From Chaetomium olivaceum (lineage: Eukaryota; Ascomycota; Sordariomycetes; Sordariales; Chaetomiaceae), in the NCBI GenBank assembly GCA_039881045.1, contig JAYWVB010000017.1, positions 1 through 64,000 of the forward strand: a stretch of DNA of 64,000 nt. The letters are read 5' to 3'. The notes beneath the pieces are model-generated. The model saw nothing but the letters and a program-made list of their open reading frames with translations, did not search any database and was not told the origin of the DNA. Shown here piece after piece: positions 43,828 through 55,845 of this stretch. A program made the position numbers and the translations under genes. The number at the start of each line of letters is the position of its first letter. Position 1 is the stretch's first letter.

Positions 43828-45738
43828 ATGTGGAGGACAGCTCGTGGCTCTGTGTGCTTGCTATGCCGCTCGGCAACACAACCCCGGATCACACTCCTGG
43901 AGTCGGCCCAGCCATGGATCAGCCAGCGCAGCTTTGCAATCCGCAGAGACACCCCCAGAGACCGCCCATCGCGCATGGTGCTATCCGACCGTGTTGCCCG
44001 TGGACCCCGAACAGATGCTCCCAGGAAACCCCGTGATAGGCCCGATGGTCCTTGGGGTGGCGCCAACCGGACCGTCGCCAACGTCGACCGTGACCGCCGC
44101 CGACGACCCCCCGGGTCCACAGAGGAACGGGACGGAGGCACACGCGAGAGGGACACAAGGGACACCAGAGAGAGACGCCCTGGTGCGTCTCGTGACAGAG
44201 ATGATAGCCGCTTCAAGGCTCTCAAGATGCAGCGCGCCCTCACCAGCATCCCCTACCGCGAACGTGTCAGTGTCAAGTCCCGCATTTCCGACATCGAATC
44301 ATTCGATCAGTTCCAGCTATTGCCGATCGTGAAAGAGGCTGTTTACGACGGGGTGTTAAAGGGCATGGTGGACATAAAGCCGACACCGGTACAGAGGCTC
44401 GCCATCCCGGCTCTGCTCGGGCAGCGCGTCGGGCAGCGCAAGGAGACAAACCACCGCAGGGCGGCGCCCGAGCCGAAAAGAGAAGAGTTCCTCCTGGCTG
44501 CCGAGACCGGGTCCGGCAAGACGCTAGCGTACTTGCTGCCCATTATCAATGCCCTCAAGGTCGCCGAGGCCGACGACGCGGATGCGAAGGCATACAACGT
44601 GCGCCTGGAGGCCGAGAAGGAGCGCCGCGGTGGGACCCCGGTGTCGGAATGGATCGACAAGTTCGAGCCGCACCCGAATCATGCCCGCCCCCGCGCCGTC
44701 GTGCTAGTCCCGACATCTGAGCTCGTCGACCAGGTGCTCGCCGCCTCGAAAAAGATTTCCCACTTGGCCAAGATCAAAGTCCGCTCCATCTCGTCCAACC
44801 ACACCCCGAGCAAGATCCAGCGCAACATGTATAGCCACGGTGGTATCGACATGGTCGTTGCCACCCCGCACCTACTCGCCGACATGGCGCAGAGCGACCC
44901 CAACATCCTCTCGCGCGTACATCACCTCGTCATTGATGAGGCCGATTCCCTCCTCGATCGCTCCTTCTCCCCGGAGACATCCAAGATCGTTGAGCGCGCC
45001 ATGCCCTCGCTCAAACAACTCATCCTCTGCTCCGCCACCATCCCGCGCCGCCTCGACAACTACCTGGCCGCGCACTTCCCCGACATTGTGCGTATCGCGA
45101 CCCCCAACCTGCACGCCATCCCGCGCCGCGTCCAGCTCGGCGTCATCGACGTGTCCAAGGACCCGTACCGCAACAACAAGCTGCTCGCCTGCGCCGACGC
45201 CATCTGGACCATCGGCAAGGACGCCGCCCTGCACGAGAATGCCAACAAGGACGAGGTCGACGTCAAGCGCATCATGGTCTTTGTCAACGAGCGCGAGACT
45301 ACCCAGGAGGTGGCCGAGTATCTGGTGTCCAAGGGCATCGACGCCATCGCCTTGCACCGCGACACCCCCGAGCACCGCCAGAGCGAGATGCTCAACAGCT
45401 TCACCACCACCGAGCCCATGCGCATGAGCAAGGACGAGGTCGAGAAGAACAAGCAGGCCGTGTTGGCCAAGGCGGGCGGCGTCAGCAAGAGGCACCTGCC
45501 GAACACCAAGGTTATCGTGGCGACGGATTTGGCGTCGCGGGGAATTGATACCCTAGCCGTCCGGCACGTGGTGCTGTACGACGTGCCGCATACTACGATT
45601 GATTTCATTCACCGGCTGGGCAGGGCCGGCCGGATGGGGAGGCGTGGCAGGGGCGTTGTGCTGGTGGGCAAGGACGACCGGAGGGATGTTGTGTCGGAAG
45701 TGAAGGAGAGCATGTTTATGGGGCAAGCGCTGATTTAG
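43828..45738 (+). CDS. MRH4: Mitochondrial DEAD-box RNA helicase Mrh4
   Basis: Single exon, 636 aa. The Arg-rich, acid-poor N-terminus (MWRTARGSVCLLCRS) fits a mitochondrial presequence and leads into a long Arg/Asp low-complexity region. Helicase motifs in order: Q-motif area (KPTPVQRLAIPALL), Walker A AETGSGKT (~224-231), PTSELVDQ, VVATPHLL, VIDEAD (~369), SAT (~400), VFVNERETT, ATDLASRGID and HRLGRAGR (~594). Mrh4 assists assembly of the mitochondrial large ribosomal subunit. An alternative in-frame start upstream lacks ATG. No frame break in this GC-rich gene. Confidence 0.93.
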   Translation: MWRTARGSVCLLCRSATQPRITLLESAQPWISQRSFAIRRDTPRDRPSRMVLSDRVARGPRTDAPRKPRDRPDGPWGGANRTVANVDRDRRRRPPGSTEERDGGTRERDTRDTRERRPGASRDRDDSRFKALKMQRALTSIPYRERVSVKSRISDIESFDQFQLLPIVKEAVYDGVLKGMVDIKPTPVQRLAIPALLGQRVGQRKETNHRRAAPEPKREEFLLAAETGSGKTLAYLLPIINALKVAEADDADAKAYNVRLEAEKERRGGTPVSEWIDKFEPHPNHARPRAVVLVPTSELVDQVLAASKKISHLAKIKVRSISSNHTPSKIQRNMYSHGGIDMVVATPHLLADMAQSDPNILSRVHHLVIDEADSLLDRSFSPETSKIVERAMPSLKQLILCSATIPRRLDNYLAAHFPDIVRIATPNLHAIPRRVQLGVIDVSKDPYRNNKLLACADAIWTIGKDAALHENANKDEVDVKRIMVFVNERETTQEVAEYLVSKGIDAIALHRDTPEHRQSEMLNSFTTTEPMRMSKDEVEKNKQAVLAKAGGVSKRHLPNTKVIVATDLASRGIDTLAVRHVVLYDVPHTTIDFIHRLGRAGRMGRRGRGVVLVGKDDRRDVVSEVKESMFMGQALI

Positions 45739-46385
45739 TGTATGATGTGATGTGTATGGTGTATGATTACCAAGAGTTTTGTATTATATGAGTAGAGGCA
45801 TAGATACCTAGCGCATTAGACGGTTGGGTGGATATGGCATGGGGTTTGTATAAAACTCGGCTCAGCAACTCGCTGTTTCAAATCTGATGAACATAATCGG
45901 CTTCAATTCTTATCACTTCCACGACCATTATGAGAGGAGTAAGCGAATAGAATAACTAGTGTATAGATATTTAAGAGCTTGTATACAACTGTATGCCAAA
46001 TACAGTACAGCGCCCTCTATCATCATCAGTCGTAACTCGTAACCATATCGTCATCTCATCATCGGCGATGCGGACTGCTCACGCTCTGGGTAGCCATGAA
46101 AAGCGAAACAGAAGCAAACGCCCCATCCAAAAGTGTTGAGCCAGCCTCTTTCCCATCCGCCCATTCTTGCCTTCTCCCATTTCTTGTTTCTCTCCCTCCC
46201 ATCCTTCCAACCTTCATCCACATCCCAGCCCCCTGTCTCTTTAACGTTTCCCTCTCCTCCTCCCCTCCCCTGCCCTGCCCGCCCTGCTCGCCCTGCCCCT
46301 CGAAACAACCAACCAAACTCAACCCCTCCCCAGAAAACGAAAGAATAACAATAATAACAATAATAATGAGATATACTAAAAAGAA
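45739..46385. other. Intergenic between convergent genes, no gene seen
   Basis: 3' sides of MRH4 and the CorA-like gene. A CT-rich stretch occurs around 46190-46300. Confidence 0.6.
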
Positions 46386-48291
46386 TCACGCCTTCCCCAC
46401 CTCCCACGTCCGCATCTTGCTCATCGTCCGCTTCCGCATCGTCGCCATGATCTGCGCCTCCATCTTGTCGATCCCTTCCTCGATGTCCTTGTCCTCCGCC
46501 GCGTACCGCGCCTCCCGCCGCCGGTCCCACCACCGCCACGCTATCACGATCACCAGCGTCACGGGGATGGTTATCGCGAAATAGATCCACAGCAGGGGGG
46601 AGACGGGGTTCCAGGGGGTGTGCTGCTGCTGCTGCAGTGATGGGGGTGTTTGTGTTGGTGTTAGTGGTGGTGGGGGGTGAGGTTGCGGGCTCGTTGCCGC
46701 CGTCGGGGACAAAGTTGAAAAAGGTCATGCCGAAGATGGAGGCCAGGTAGGTGGCGGGGAGGAAGATGGCGCCGAGCAGGGAGAGGATCTTCATCGAGGT
46801 GCTGTCGCGCTTGGCTGCGTGGGCGAGACGGCGCTGCTCGCCCGCCATGGTGAGGCCGAGTTTGGATTCTTTTTGGGCAATGATGTTGTAGAGCTGGGGA
46901 CGGGGGGGGAATGGTGGGTTAGTATCATACCATGTACATGGGTTAGAGAAAAAGGAAGAAAATGCTTACCGCCGCCCGCTGGATCGTCAACCGCTCTAGC
47001 GTGATATGGGCGTAGTTCTCGATCCCCTTCAGCTTGGCCTGGTAAAAGTCCAGCCGCGCCAGCATGCTCCGGTGCAGCTTGTCCACCTCCCCACCCCTAC
47101 CCCCATACGCCTCGTCATCCTTTGCCTTCTCCCAGAACCGATCCATGGCCTGCCACATCCCCTTGATGATCTCCTGATACGCCTGGGGCCGCTTCCACAG
47201 GACCTGGGAGTGGCACTCGACGAGGTCCATGTTGATCTGGTCGAGGTCGATCATGGCGCCGCGGATATACTTGTTCTCCTCCTCGAGCACCTCGGAGCGC
47301 ATGCTGACGGCGGTCTCGAGGTCGCGCAGCCACTGGCGGGCGTTGCGCTGCTTCTGGTCGTTCTTCATCGACAGGTCGTGGCTGAGGATGATGGTCGGCA
47401 GCAGCAGCGGGTGCAGGATCTGGCCCGCGCACGCCCGCAGGTGCTTGATGCTCTCCACCATGTCGGACGACGCCGTGCCCTTGGCGTACCCCGACGTGAT
47501 GCGCGTGCGGAACGAGTGCGATAGCATCAGCTCCCACCCGCGCGTCTTGCCCTTCTTGCGGACGTCTGACTTGCGGAAGATGATTTCTGCGGCGCTGATG
47601 TCAGTAAAGGGGGCGGGCGGACGGGTTTGTGTGTGCTTTCAACAAACAAAAGGGGGGTCATACGTAGATGCGGGTCGTCGTCGTCTTGGTCAAAGGCAGC
47701 CCAGAAAAAGGGCCCCACGGCGCTGGTGCCTTCGATGGCGCGGAATGGGAGATGCAAGGTCCGTACCATCTCCTCGTATGCTTGGTGCGACAGAGATAGA
47801 TAGCTAGGCGTAAAAGTCTCGGGATGCTGTGCCTTTTGTTGGAGGCTGGACGAGCGAGTGTTAGTAAAGATCGAACGCCTGTATATACCGCCCGCTTGAG
47901 AACTAGTTATTCCCATATCATAGCGACTCACATCAACCGCACGCCGCCGATCAGTTCGACTCCAGGGCGTAGCTTGGGAGGGGCAAACGCTCCCTACACA
48001 CAGGTTGTTAGTTAGACCAAGTCACTGTGAGACTAGAAGGCCGGAACTAACCCTTCGGTGCAAAAAGTTGCCAAACTCATCGGGAAGCTCGTCGAAGCTC
48101 AAGCGGTGTTCCTCAGAGGTGTTGAACGAGGGATCCTAGAACGTAGGGGTTTGGTTGTCAGTGAAAGCTCCAATGATTTCCAAGAATGAACGTCACCAAC
48201 TCACCGTGTAATTGAAGATCTCGAGATAGCTGGTCTCTTCCTGGACGCATTTGAAGTCGGCCACATAGGACCGGAACATGTAGTCGTCCAT
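46386..48291 (-). CDS. CorA-like membrane protein with GMT in place of GMN
   Basis: Seven exons in transcription order: 48205-48291, 48052-48135, 47932-47993, 47664-47845, 46970-47586, 46711-46893, 46386-46631; 486 aa with phases closing. The N-terminal part is soluble (MDDYMFRSYVADFKC). A long helical region (RNARQWLRDLETAV, RLDFYQAKLKGIENYAH) precedes membrane helix 1 (ILSLLGAIFLPATYLASIFGM), FGMTFFNF, and helix 2 (LLWIYFAITIPVTLVIVIAW), with a basic tail. This is the fungal CorA-like layout, but the signature Asn of GMN is Thr. The last intron (46632-46710) has a CTAAC branch and a CTGCAG acceptor but an unusual GTCCCC donor; a frameshift in the CAG repeat is the alternative. Metal transport is not assured. 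Confidence 0.8.
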
Positions 48292-49991
48292 GCCTCCTTT
48301 TCCTCCCCGTTTACCCTCACACGGCAAAAACTAACTAGTCGAGACCCTCTCTAGCCACGCCTTGATACAGTTCAGATTATTGAACGGGCGGTGTTACAAG
48401 GACAGGATGCTCTCAATTGCACCCCTTCCCTTTGATCGGGACTTGAATCGACTTGCTCTAATCTTTACTTCGTAGACAGAGATGGAAAGAGATATTGCTC
48501 GGTCCACCGCTTTAATTACTAGATTAAAATGTGTAAGCATACAATTGGATCGACGACGAGAACGAAATTGAAGTTACTCACCGTATAACCGCTCACCGTG
48601 TCACCTCGGTCGGTTGATTATCTTGTGTATTTTCTCTTTTTCTCCCAGTTCGTACCTCGTGTAAATGCTCAGACCGGAGTGAAAAGATCAAAACTTCCAC
48701 TCAATTCTCACAACTTCGCCTACATGAAGATCGATTGCTAAAATCCCCCGTCCATCTGCAATTCTTGCAGCCGACCGACCAGCCACCGTCCCCCCCGGGC
48801 GGCCTCTATCGATGCGACCCCCGAAGATCCATCATACCGTTTCAACAAGTACCGCCAGCTTTTGCATACTGTGCGAGGACTTTTAACTCTCCCTCAAAAC
48901 CAAACGGTTTCAGATGAAAAGCCCACAGTGTGATTACAGTAGGCACAGTATGAACCAGCAAATGGTACGTAACTCCCCTCATGCAACGCGCCCACCGCCG
49001 AGCCCACCAGAAAAGAGTGGGAATCTCACCCCCCGACAGGGCCAAAGTGGTGGCTGGGCGCACCCTCGCGCTTTTCTCAGTGAACACCGAGACAGACCGC
49101 CTATAAACATAAAACACCGAGAAAGCATTCCGTTCAACATTTCTATGCCCTGAAAACAAGATTCCGTTCACTAATGCTTATCAGGACATTAGATCAGGTA
49201 TGTACCTAGCTACATCAGGTAGAATGAAGATGCCCTCCCAACTTCCGCAAGGTCAAACCATGTTTGGAGCATCCCAGCCTCGACCAAACCAGACCAAACC
49301 AAACCCTTCCCTCCCGCCAAGCCGAAATAAGCTTAGTTTGTCCCCGAGCTCCCGCCCGCTTGGCAAGTCTTCGTTCGAGGCTTGAAGTGGAGAGAGACGG
49401 GAGAGAGAGGTCGGGGTCGGGGCGATTCACAAGGGGGAAAAAGAAAGAGCTGGACAAAGAAGAAGCCACGAGAAACACCATCAACGTTATGCACATCAAA
49501 ACCGCAAGAGATGAATGACCCAAGACAGCGTTGCAACCCATCATTCAGCCACCTTTCATAGCACATCCGTAGTAGGTTACCCAAAGTGCCAAAACCAAAC
49601 CCTTGCCTCACCACACTGACCGACCGACCCCACCCCTATCCTGTCATGTCCCTATCCTACTGCCCTTAATAATCAGTACAGCGCCGGTAAAACCATGCTC
49701 CTCGGTAGCGTTTGCTTTGTATAGAAGAATGCTTCAGGGTGAAGTGATAATTTGGAATGATTCTGTTTCCAGGGACCGCACCGCACTCCTCTCCAGCGAT
49801 ACACTTCTCCAGGTTTTCAACCCCCCTTTTGTTTCGGTTTCCAGCACAGGATTCAAGCAGGTAGTTCCTCGAACTGTCTTCCACATGGCCATTTGCAAAA
49901 GGTTGGCATAACCCAACCTTGCCTCGTGTGTTTAAAGGCCCGGGGTTGCGGTTGACTAGGTGTAGTGCGAGTACTTGAGGCAGGAAGCAGC
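48292..49991. other. Intergenic, no gene seen
   Basis: Upstream of the CorA-like gene and downstream of the PKA gene. Two GTGAGT-like donor sequences on the minus strand near 48570-48600 could belong to a 5' leader intron. No coding signal recognised. Confidence 0.5.
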
Positions 49992-50070
49992 TTAAAAGTC
50001 CTGGAACATATGCCCGTATCTGTGACTTGGTTAGTCCCATATCCCCAAGCACTGATGTCTTGCCAGCAAA

Positions 50071-50103
<33 letters not shown>

Positions 50104-51814
50104 AAAGAAGAGGCCAACTCACTCATCATGCCCGCCCACCTGCCCATACCCCTCTGCCTCCTCCGGGTAGCGATCAAACTGGCTCGCGTCGCCCGCGCCC
50201 GCCCGCACGGGGGGCGAGTAGGGAGCGTCAATATCCTTACGGGCGAGGCGGTCCCAGGTGACCTCGGCGAACCAGGGGTGGTTCTTGACGTCCTGCGACC
50301 CGCCGTACAGGTTGCCGAGCCGCTTGGTGAGGTCGGCCGTGATGAGGCGCTCGAGCAGGTTCTGCGCATCCGGGTTGACGTAGGCCGGGTACTTCACCTT
50401 GCCGCGCAGGATGTTCTCGTAGATCTTCATCGGCGACCCGCTGTCCCAGAAGGGCGTGTACCCGCAGAGCATCTCGTAGATGAGAATGCCGAGGGACCAC
50501 CTGTGTGCGCAGTCTGTGTGTTAGTGGCTTCTTCTTTTCTCTTTGAGGGGATGAGCGTGTGGCTCAGCGTGGCTTAGACACCACTTACCAGTCCACTGAT
50601 TTGTTGTAGCCCTTGTTGGAAACCACCTCGGGCGCGAGATAGTCGGGCGTGCCGCAGAGCGTCCATGTCTTGTCTGGCACGCGCTTGGCGAAACCAAAGT
50701 CGGTAATCTTGAGATGGCCGTGCCTGTCAAGCAGCAGGTTCTCCGGCTTCAGGTCGCGATAGATGATGTTGCGCGAGTGCAGGTACTCGAGAGCCAGAGT
50801 GACTTCGGCAGCGTAGAACTTGGCCACGGGATTCGGGAAGCGCTGCCGTATCGGTTAGCCCGTGCCATCCATTCGCCCCCGAGGACCGTCCCATCCACAA
50901 CTTACCCCTGACCTCCTCAGCAACGAAAAGAGCTCGCCACCCTCGACAAAATCCATCACCATGTACAGGTTCCTGGGATCCTGAAAGGTGCCCCAGAGCG
51001 TGATCAGGAACGGGTGCTTGACCTCGCCCAGCATTTTGCGCTCGTCGTTGGTGTGCTCGATCTGCTTCATCTTGACCACCTGCGCCTTCTTGAGCACCTT
51101 GATGGCGTAAAACCGGTGGTTGTGCCGCGACTGCACCAGATGTACCCTGCCGAAGCTGCCCGTACCCAGCGTCCTCAGCAGCTCAAAGTCCGCCAGCGAG
51201 TATTTTCCCTTGGTTACCCGCGCCTCGCCCTGCGCCGCTACTACCACTTGTGCTTGTGCTTGCTGCTGGGGCTGCTGGGGCTGCTGGGCTTGGGGTTGTT
51301 GCTGTTGCTGTTGCTGCTGCTGGTGTTGCTTTTGGGGCTGGGCTGATGCTGTCCCGCCATTGTTCGAGCTGTACGGCACATATTGCCCTCCTTGGTGTTG
51401 TTGATAGCTGGCCGTCCCTTCAGCTTGAGGGGGGTTGATCAAGTTCGAGATGCGCGGTACGTTCTGCGGGTCGGTGCCGGGAGAGGGTGTGTGTTGCGCC
51501 ACCGCGTAGGGCGGTTGCGGCGAGAGGGTATTCATTGGTTGCTGCTGCGCCTGCTGTTGCGCCTGCTGCTGCTGCTGCTGCTGCGGTTGCTGCTGCTCAG
51601 CCGCCGGTTCGGCCGGCCTGTTCTGAAGAGTAGCAGTCACCGAGGAGCGGTGTGTGGACTGCGACGCCGCGCTCGAGCGAGAGCCGCGGGGAACGGAAGA
51701 CTGGTCGAAGCTGCTTCCTGTCGGAGTTACGGGGCTTGTCGGATTGCTCGACGACGAATGGCCCGGATTGCCGTCCCTCGTCCGTTTCCTCCTGAGGAAG
51801 CCGAGAGCGTGCAT
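49992..51814 (-). CDS. cAMP-dependent protein kinase catalytic subunit
   Basis: Exons 50906-51814, 50589-50842, 50123-50500 and 49992-50019 give 522 aa. The first ~200 residues are low complexity with two Gln-rich blocks (around 51545-51600 and 51240-51340), as in many fungal PKA-C proteins. Kinase motifs: glycine loop LGTGSFGRV (~216-224), YAIK Lys ~239, YRDLKPEN Asp ~333, DFG Asp ~351, activation-loop Thr ~364 in WTLCGTPDYLAPE, and LYGGSQDVKNHPWF. The AGC C-terminal tail is completed by a 28-bp last exon ending GHMFQDF, the FxxF hydrophobic motif. It phosphorylates targets when the regulatory subunit is released by cAMP. The last intron holds a GA/CT microsatellite. Confidence 0.95.
50076..50098. 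repeat. GA dinucleotide microsatellite in a PKA intron
   Basis: About eleven GA units on the + strand inside the last intron (50020-50122) of the kinase gene. Confidence 0.85.
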
Positions 51815-53610
51815 CAACGCGCTTCGACGAGATGGTTGACCCGGGTGCTCTCAGTAGTCCCTTCTAATTGGACGGGCGCGCGTCCAAGAAGGGAAGACTG
51901 ACGAAGCCGTTGCGACGAAGAGCTGCACAGTAATTAAACCGCGGGCCAATGAGCCGATGGTGCTCGTCCGAGTGATTTGGTACAAAACTGTGCGCCGGAC
52001 GTGGGAGGTTTGGGCCAGAGGGAAACAGCGCTGTCCCCGGTGTCGTTCTGGGTTGGGGGTGGGCGTCGGGGCCTACAAGAGTCGATGATACCACGGAGCC
52101 CTACGGCGGTCAGGAAAAGGCCGGTGACGGTAGGATGCCGGCAGGTTGCCGTAACGAACGGCAGGGGGAAGAGACGATAACGATGTCCACCGCCGGGTAC
52201 TGGCGAACGGGGCTGCAACACGCAACTCCGCGAGCGGCTGGTGAAGGGGGGATTGCTTACAGCAGCGGCACAAAGAAGAGAATGGACCAATGGATGTTGT
52301 TAGGTCGAGAGGCGGCTGCAACGAGGTCATGAAAGGGATATTAGGAGTCCGCAATCCGCATCCGCAAATCCGCAATCCGCAATCCGTAGTCTCCGGTCTG
52401 AGGTCTGAAAGTCTTGCACTTCGTCTTTTGCTTGCAGCCCAATTCGCTTTACCGAGAAAACGGCGGGGATGACGGGACCTTGGAGTGCGGGTGAGCAACG
52501 CAGTCGGCCACGATGCAGAAGGCTCTCGATGAAAGTTGGTGGTACGGGAAACTTAGGTAAAGTTTGGTAAGGGACGGGAGAGATGGGAATGACGGGAGCC
52601 AGGTCAGAATTGAACCAGAAACGGCGGATGGGACTCGCTGCTGAGGAATTGCTAAGGTTTGCGTCTGAGAGGCGCTGCCCGCTTCAAGTTGAAGGGGCAC
52701 AAGGGGGGGAGCTCGGCACCCACACAGGCGGGCAACAACCAGAGCTGGAAGCTGGCGGGGATCCCTGTGGAGCGGACGCCGGCCCATTGTCCCGCTTGCT
52801 TGGCACGCACTGCCGGGACCTGTTGTTGTGCTTGCTGCGACTGGCGTCACTTTTCGGTGCTTTGTCTTAACATTTTTGCCAGCTATTCCAGCTATTCTTG
52901 ATCTAGTCCATCCTGCATACCCTGCATACGAAGCTGATCAGCTGCGCATGTGCCAGTTGTCAATGCAAACACTGAGCCTCATTGGAAAAAAACACAGTTC
53001 CCAATGTTCTGGGCCATCGCTGAAGCTTTTCAAGGTTGGCGCCAAAGGTTAAGGGAGGTTCCAGGTTGCGCCAATGTGGCCTTGGAGTCGATTCATCGAG
53101 GAGGGGGCTTGGGATGTGGGGTAGTTAGGTACTCGAGCAGGGATCTGCCCCTGATCGATCTTGACATGTTGCCCGGTTTACACCGTCATAGCCTGGCGAT
53201 CGCTTCAGCCCGGGCCACCTCGCGCGACGAGCACAGCGGGGAATTCCTTCAGTGCCCCTCGATCGCCGGGACATAGAAACATAAGCCTTGCAGGACTCGA
53301 ACATTCAAAGTGTCATAGTGCCCCTATTGACTCGGAAATCACGGAAAAGGGGGTTTCAATCAGCAGAAACGTAAAGGAAGCCGCTGTAGAGATGCTGAAC
53401 TCCGCCCGAGACCCAAGAGACGTTACTGATACATGAGTAAGTGAATTCGCCCCCCAACTGTGCTTGACGCCGCAAAGAACGAACCTCGCATCGTCCCTTA
53501 CCAGCTAGAAGATGGATGAATATGGTATCTTTTGTTTTGTTTTCTGGCCGTGTATAGTCGTCAAAATTCCACCCCTTCAAGCGCCACTCCCCGCCTAAAC
53601 GTGCCCAGTC
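51815..53610. other. Intergenic, no gene seen
   Basis: Upstream of PKA and downstream of the lectin gene. A short repeat of ATCCGCA near 52350-52390 is the only pattern noted. Confidence 0.55.
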
Positions 53611-54748
53611 TTAGAAGCGGTGGCTCCGCTTCTGGTTCGTCCTCCACGCGGTATATCCGGCATAAGCACCACCAACGACCATGAAAAAGAAGATGGTCTT
53701 CATAAAGAACCAGGTCCAGCTGCCGCTCTGCTTGGGAGTCGCCTTCTTGCCCCTGCTGCTGCCGGGGGTGCCTTTGCCGCCCGTAGATTGAGACTGGTAC
53801 AGGTTCTTGGCTTCGATCGAGATAATGTCGTGGTTGTCGCTCAGCTCGCCCGTCTCGGCGCTGAAGCCGAGGTAGGCGACCTGCGGGATCGCGGGCGGCT
53901 TGTCGGTCTCGAAGCAGAGCGACCACTCGCCCTCGGACTTGTACTGCAGCTCCAGCTTGAGATGCTTGTCCTGGAAGTAAGTCAGGCGGAACTTAGTCGG
54001 GACGTTGGCGTGCCGGATGCCTCTAGCAGAGCAGCCAGCAAACTCGGTGTCCTTGCCGTCCGTGTCCTTGTCGTACGATTTCTGTCCGTCGCCCACCATA
54101 GCCATGACGTAGGGGAAAACGACGCCGGGCCGGTTGTTCTTGTACGTGTCGAAGAAGATGCCCAGGCCCTCAAAGCGGTCGGCGCTGCCAAACACGGGGC
54201 CCACCTTCCCACGCTCCTTCGTCAGCCACATGGCGAAGCCGTCGCCATATAGCTGGTTCTTGCCGTGGATCTTGAACTCCACCTCAATCTCCCAGTTCGT
54301 CGCCGTCAATGGGACCCTGGAGAAGAGCCATCCGGTCTGTGATGGGTGATCGGAGGTCAGGCGAATGTACCTACAGTCAACAGCATTAGATGTCGTCCGG
54401 CAAGTCGGGCTCACGTCACAAAGGGGGCAATTACTGGTCGGTACGGATGATTGTGTCGCCGCCAAAGTCGTACCACCGACTTTGCATGTCAGAGTCCAGA
54501 TACGGCTGGAGGGTAGAGGTCAGCTCCATTCGACGTGGTAGAGGTGCAGCGCATGGGTGCGTACCTGGGCGAGACTGTGTGTCCGTAGCTAGACAAAAAC
54601 AAAAAACTGTCAGCACCATTGCCCATGACCAGGTTGACTACAGCACGAAGCAGCGCACCCCTATGCTCTTGACATTGTCCTCCTCCGTTTTGCCCGCGCC
54701 CCAAGCAAGCGTGGCCAGCCACAAGGCCGAGAGCGTGGATTTCAACAT
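53611..54748 (-). CDS. L-type lectin cargo receptor (VIP36/Emp47-like)
   Basis: Exons 54659-54748, 54565-54588, 54435-54505 and 53611-54370 give 314 aa. A signal peptide (MLKSTLSALWLATLAWGAG) is followed by LRTHSLAQPYLD, DFGGDTIIRTDQYIRLTSD and WLFSRVPLTATNWEIEVEFKIHG. The carbohydrate-recognition core has GDGFAMWLT, FDTYKNNRPG with Asp/Asn for Ca2+ and mannose, and LGFSAETGELSDNHDI. A C-terminal membrane helix (WFFMKTIFFFMVVGGAYAGY) and a short basic cytosolic tail ending KRSHRF complete it. It would bind high-mannose glycoproteins and move them between ER and Golgi. The tail does not end in KKxx. Exon 2 is only 24 bp but fits by phase and by family sequence. Confidence 0.9.
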
Positions 54749-55261
54749 TGCGCCGGGTACCGAGGGATGGATCGATTTTTGGCTGGGTTCGAAAAGAAAG
54801 AAAGAAAAAAAGGGGGAAGGAAACAGTTTGTGCGAGGTGTGCGAGGTGTTTTTGAAAGGCCGTAGCCAAGGTTGCAAACAGGGACAAGAAGAAAACGAAA
54901 TAAAATATCCGAAGGAGCGCGTAAGATAGTGTTGGCCGTTCGGAACGCTCAGCCGACAGGAGCTTGTGGTGGGTGGTTTGAAGGCTGCAGCAGCATCTCG
55001 AGACCCTGCCAGACGGATTACCTTAGCTGGCCTTTTCAGCCCGCCAGTGCAGCTGGCGCCGAGCAATTGGTCCCAGCGTTGGCTGAGCTACCCCTGTCCA
55101 GACTTGAACGGCACCCCACTTTCTCCACGTTTTCCAAAGTTTCACCAGCCTCACCTGTAAAACGGCATGCGCCACAGATTGGAACTTTTCCATCCTCAAA
55201 CCACAAGCCGCGAGTCCATCTCGAACATCCAGCCACGTGCCCCGCCCACCAAACCGCAACC
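54749..55261. other. Intergenic between divergent lectin and TIM13 genes
   Basis: 513 bp of likely promoter sequence for both genes; A/G-rich on the + strand around 54795-54820. No gene seen. Confidence 0.6.
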
Positions 55262-55619
55262 ATGGACTCCGACTCGGTTAAGAAGGCTATCATCAAGCAG
55301 GCGCTGCAGGCGACCAACACGGCGAACGCGCGGACGCTGATCGAGGTACGCACATGCCTTTGAGCCCAATCCCCGATCCTCCTCCCGGCTCCTCCCGGCT
55401 CCCTGGAGACCCATTGGCCCTCGAAGCTAACAGAGTCTCCAGAACATCAACGAGAAGTGCTTCGAGCGATGCGTCCCAAAGCCGGGCAGCTCCCTCTCGA
55501 GCGGCGAGAAGACATGCTTGACATCGTGCATGGAGAAGTACATGGCGGCATGGAACGAGGTCAATGCGACGTACATCCGGAGGATACAGCAGGAGATTGG
55601 CAACCAGGGCCTTTCTTAA
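55262..55619 (+). CDS. TIM13: Mitochondrial intermembrane-space chaperone Tim13
   Basis: Exons 55262-55345 and 55443-55619 give 86 aa. The helix KKAIIKQALQ leads to the twin CX3C motif CFERCV and CLTSCM with VPKPGSSLSSGEKT between, characteristic of Tim13. Forms a hexamer with Tim8 that shields inner-membrane precursors in the intermembrane space. The 97-bp intron has GTACGC donor, a GCTAAC branch and CCAG acceptor. Converges on the NSRP1-like gene, 226 bp away. Confidence 0.95.
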
Positions 55620-55845
55620 GTTGATTCAGAGTTGTACGGCATACTACAAATTTGGAAAAGGCTCCGGGCTGTAGCTGTACGATAGGGGATAGACGGCAGG
55701 GCAAGGCAGGGGTTTATACGCATATACCGGTAACTATGGCAGGTATTCACGACGACAATGGGTTAGGGCCAGCTAGCAGCATACCATTGCTGCAGGAGAC
55801 GGTCCCGGGTATCATTTAGAAGTACATACATATGGGGCCACCACC

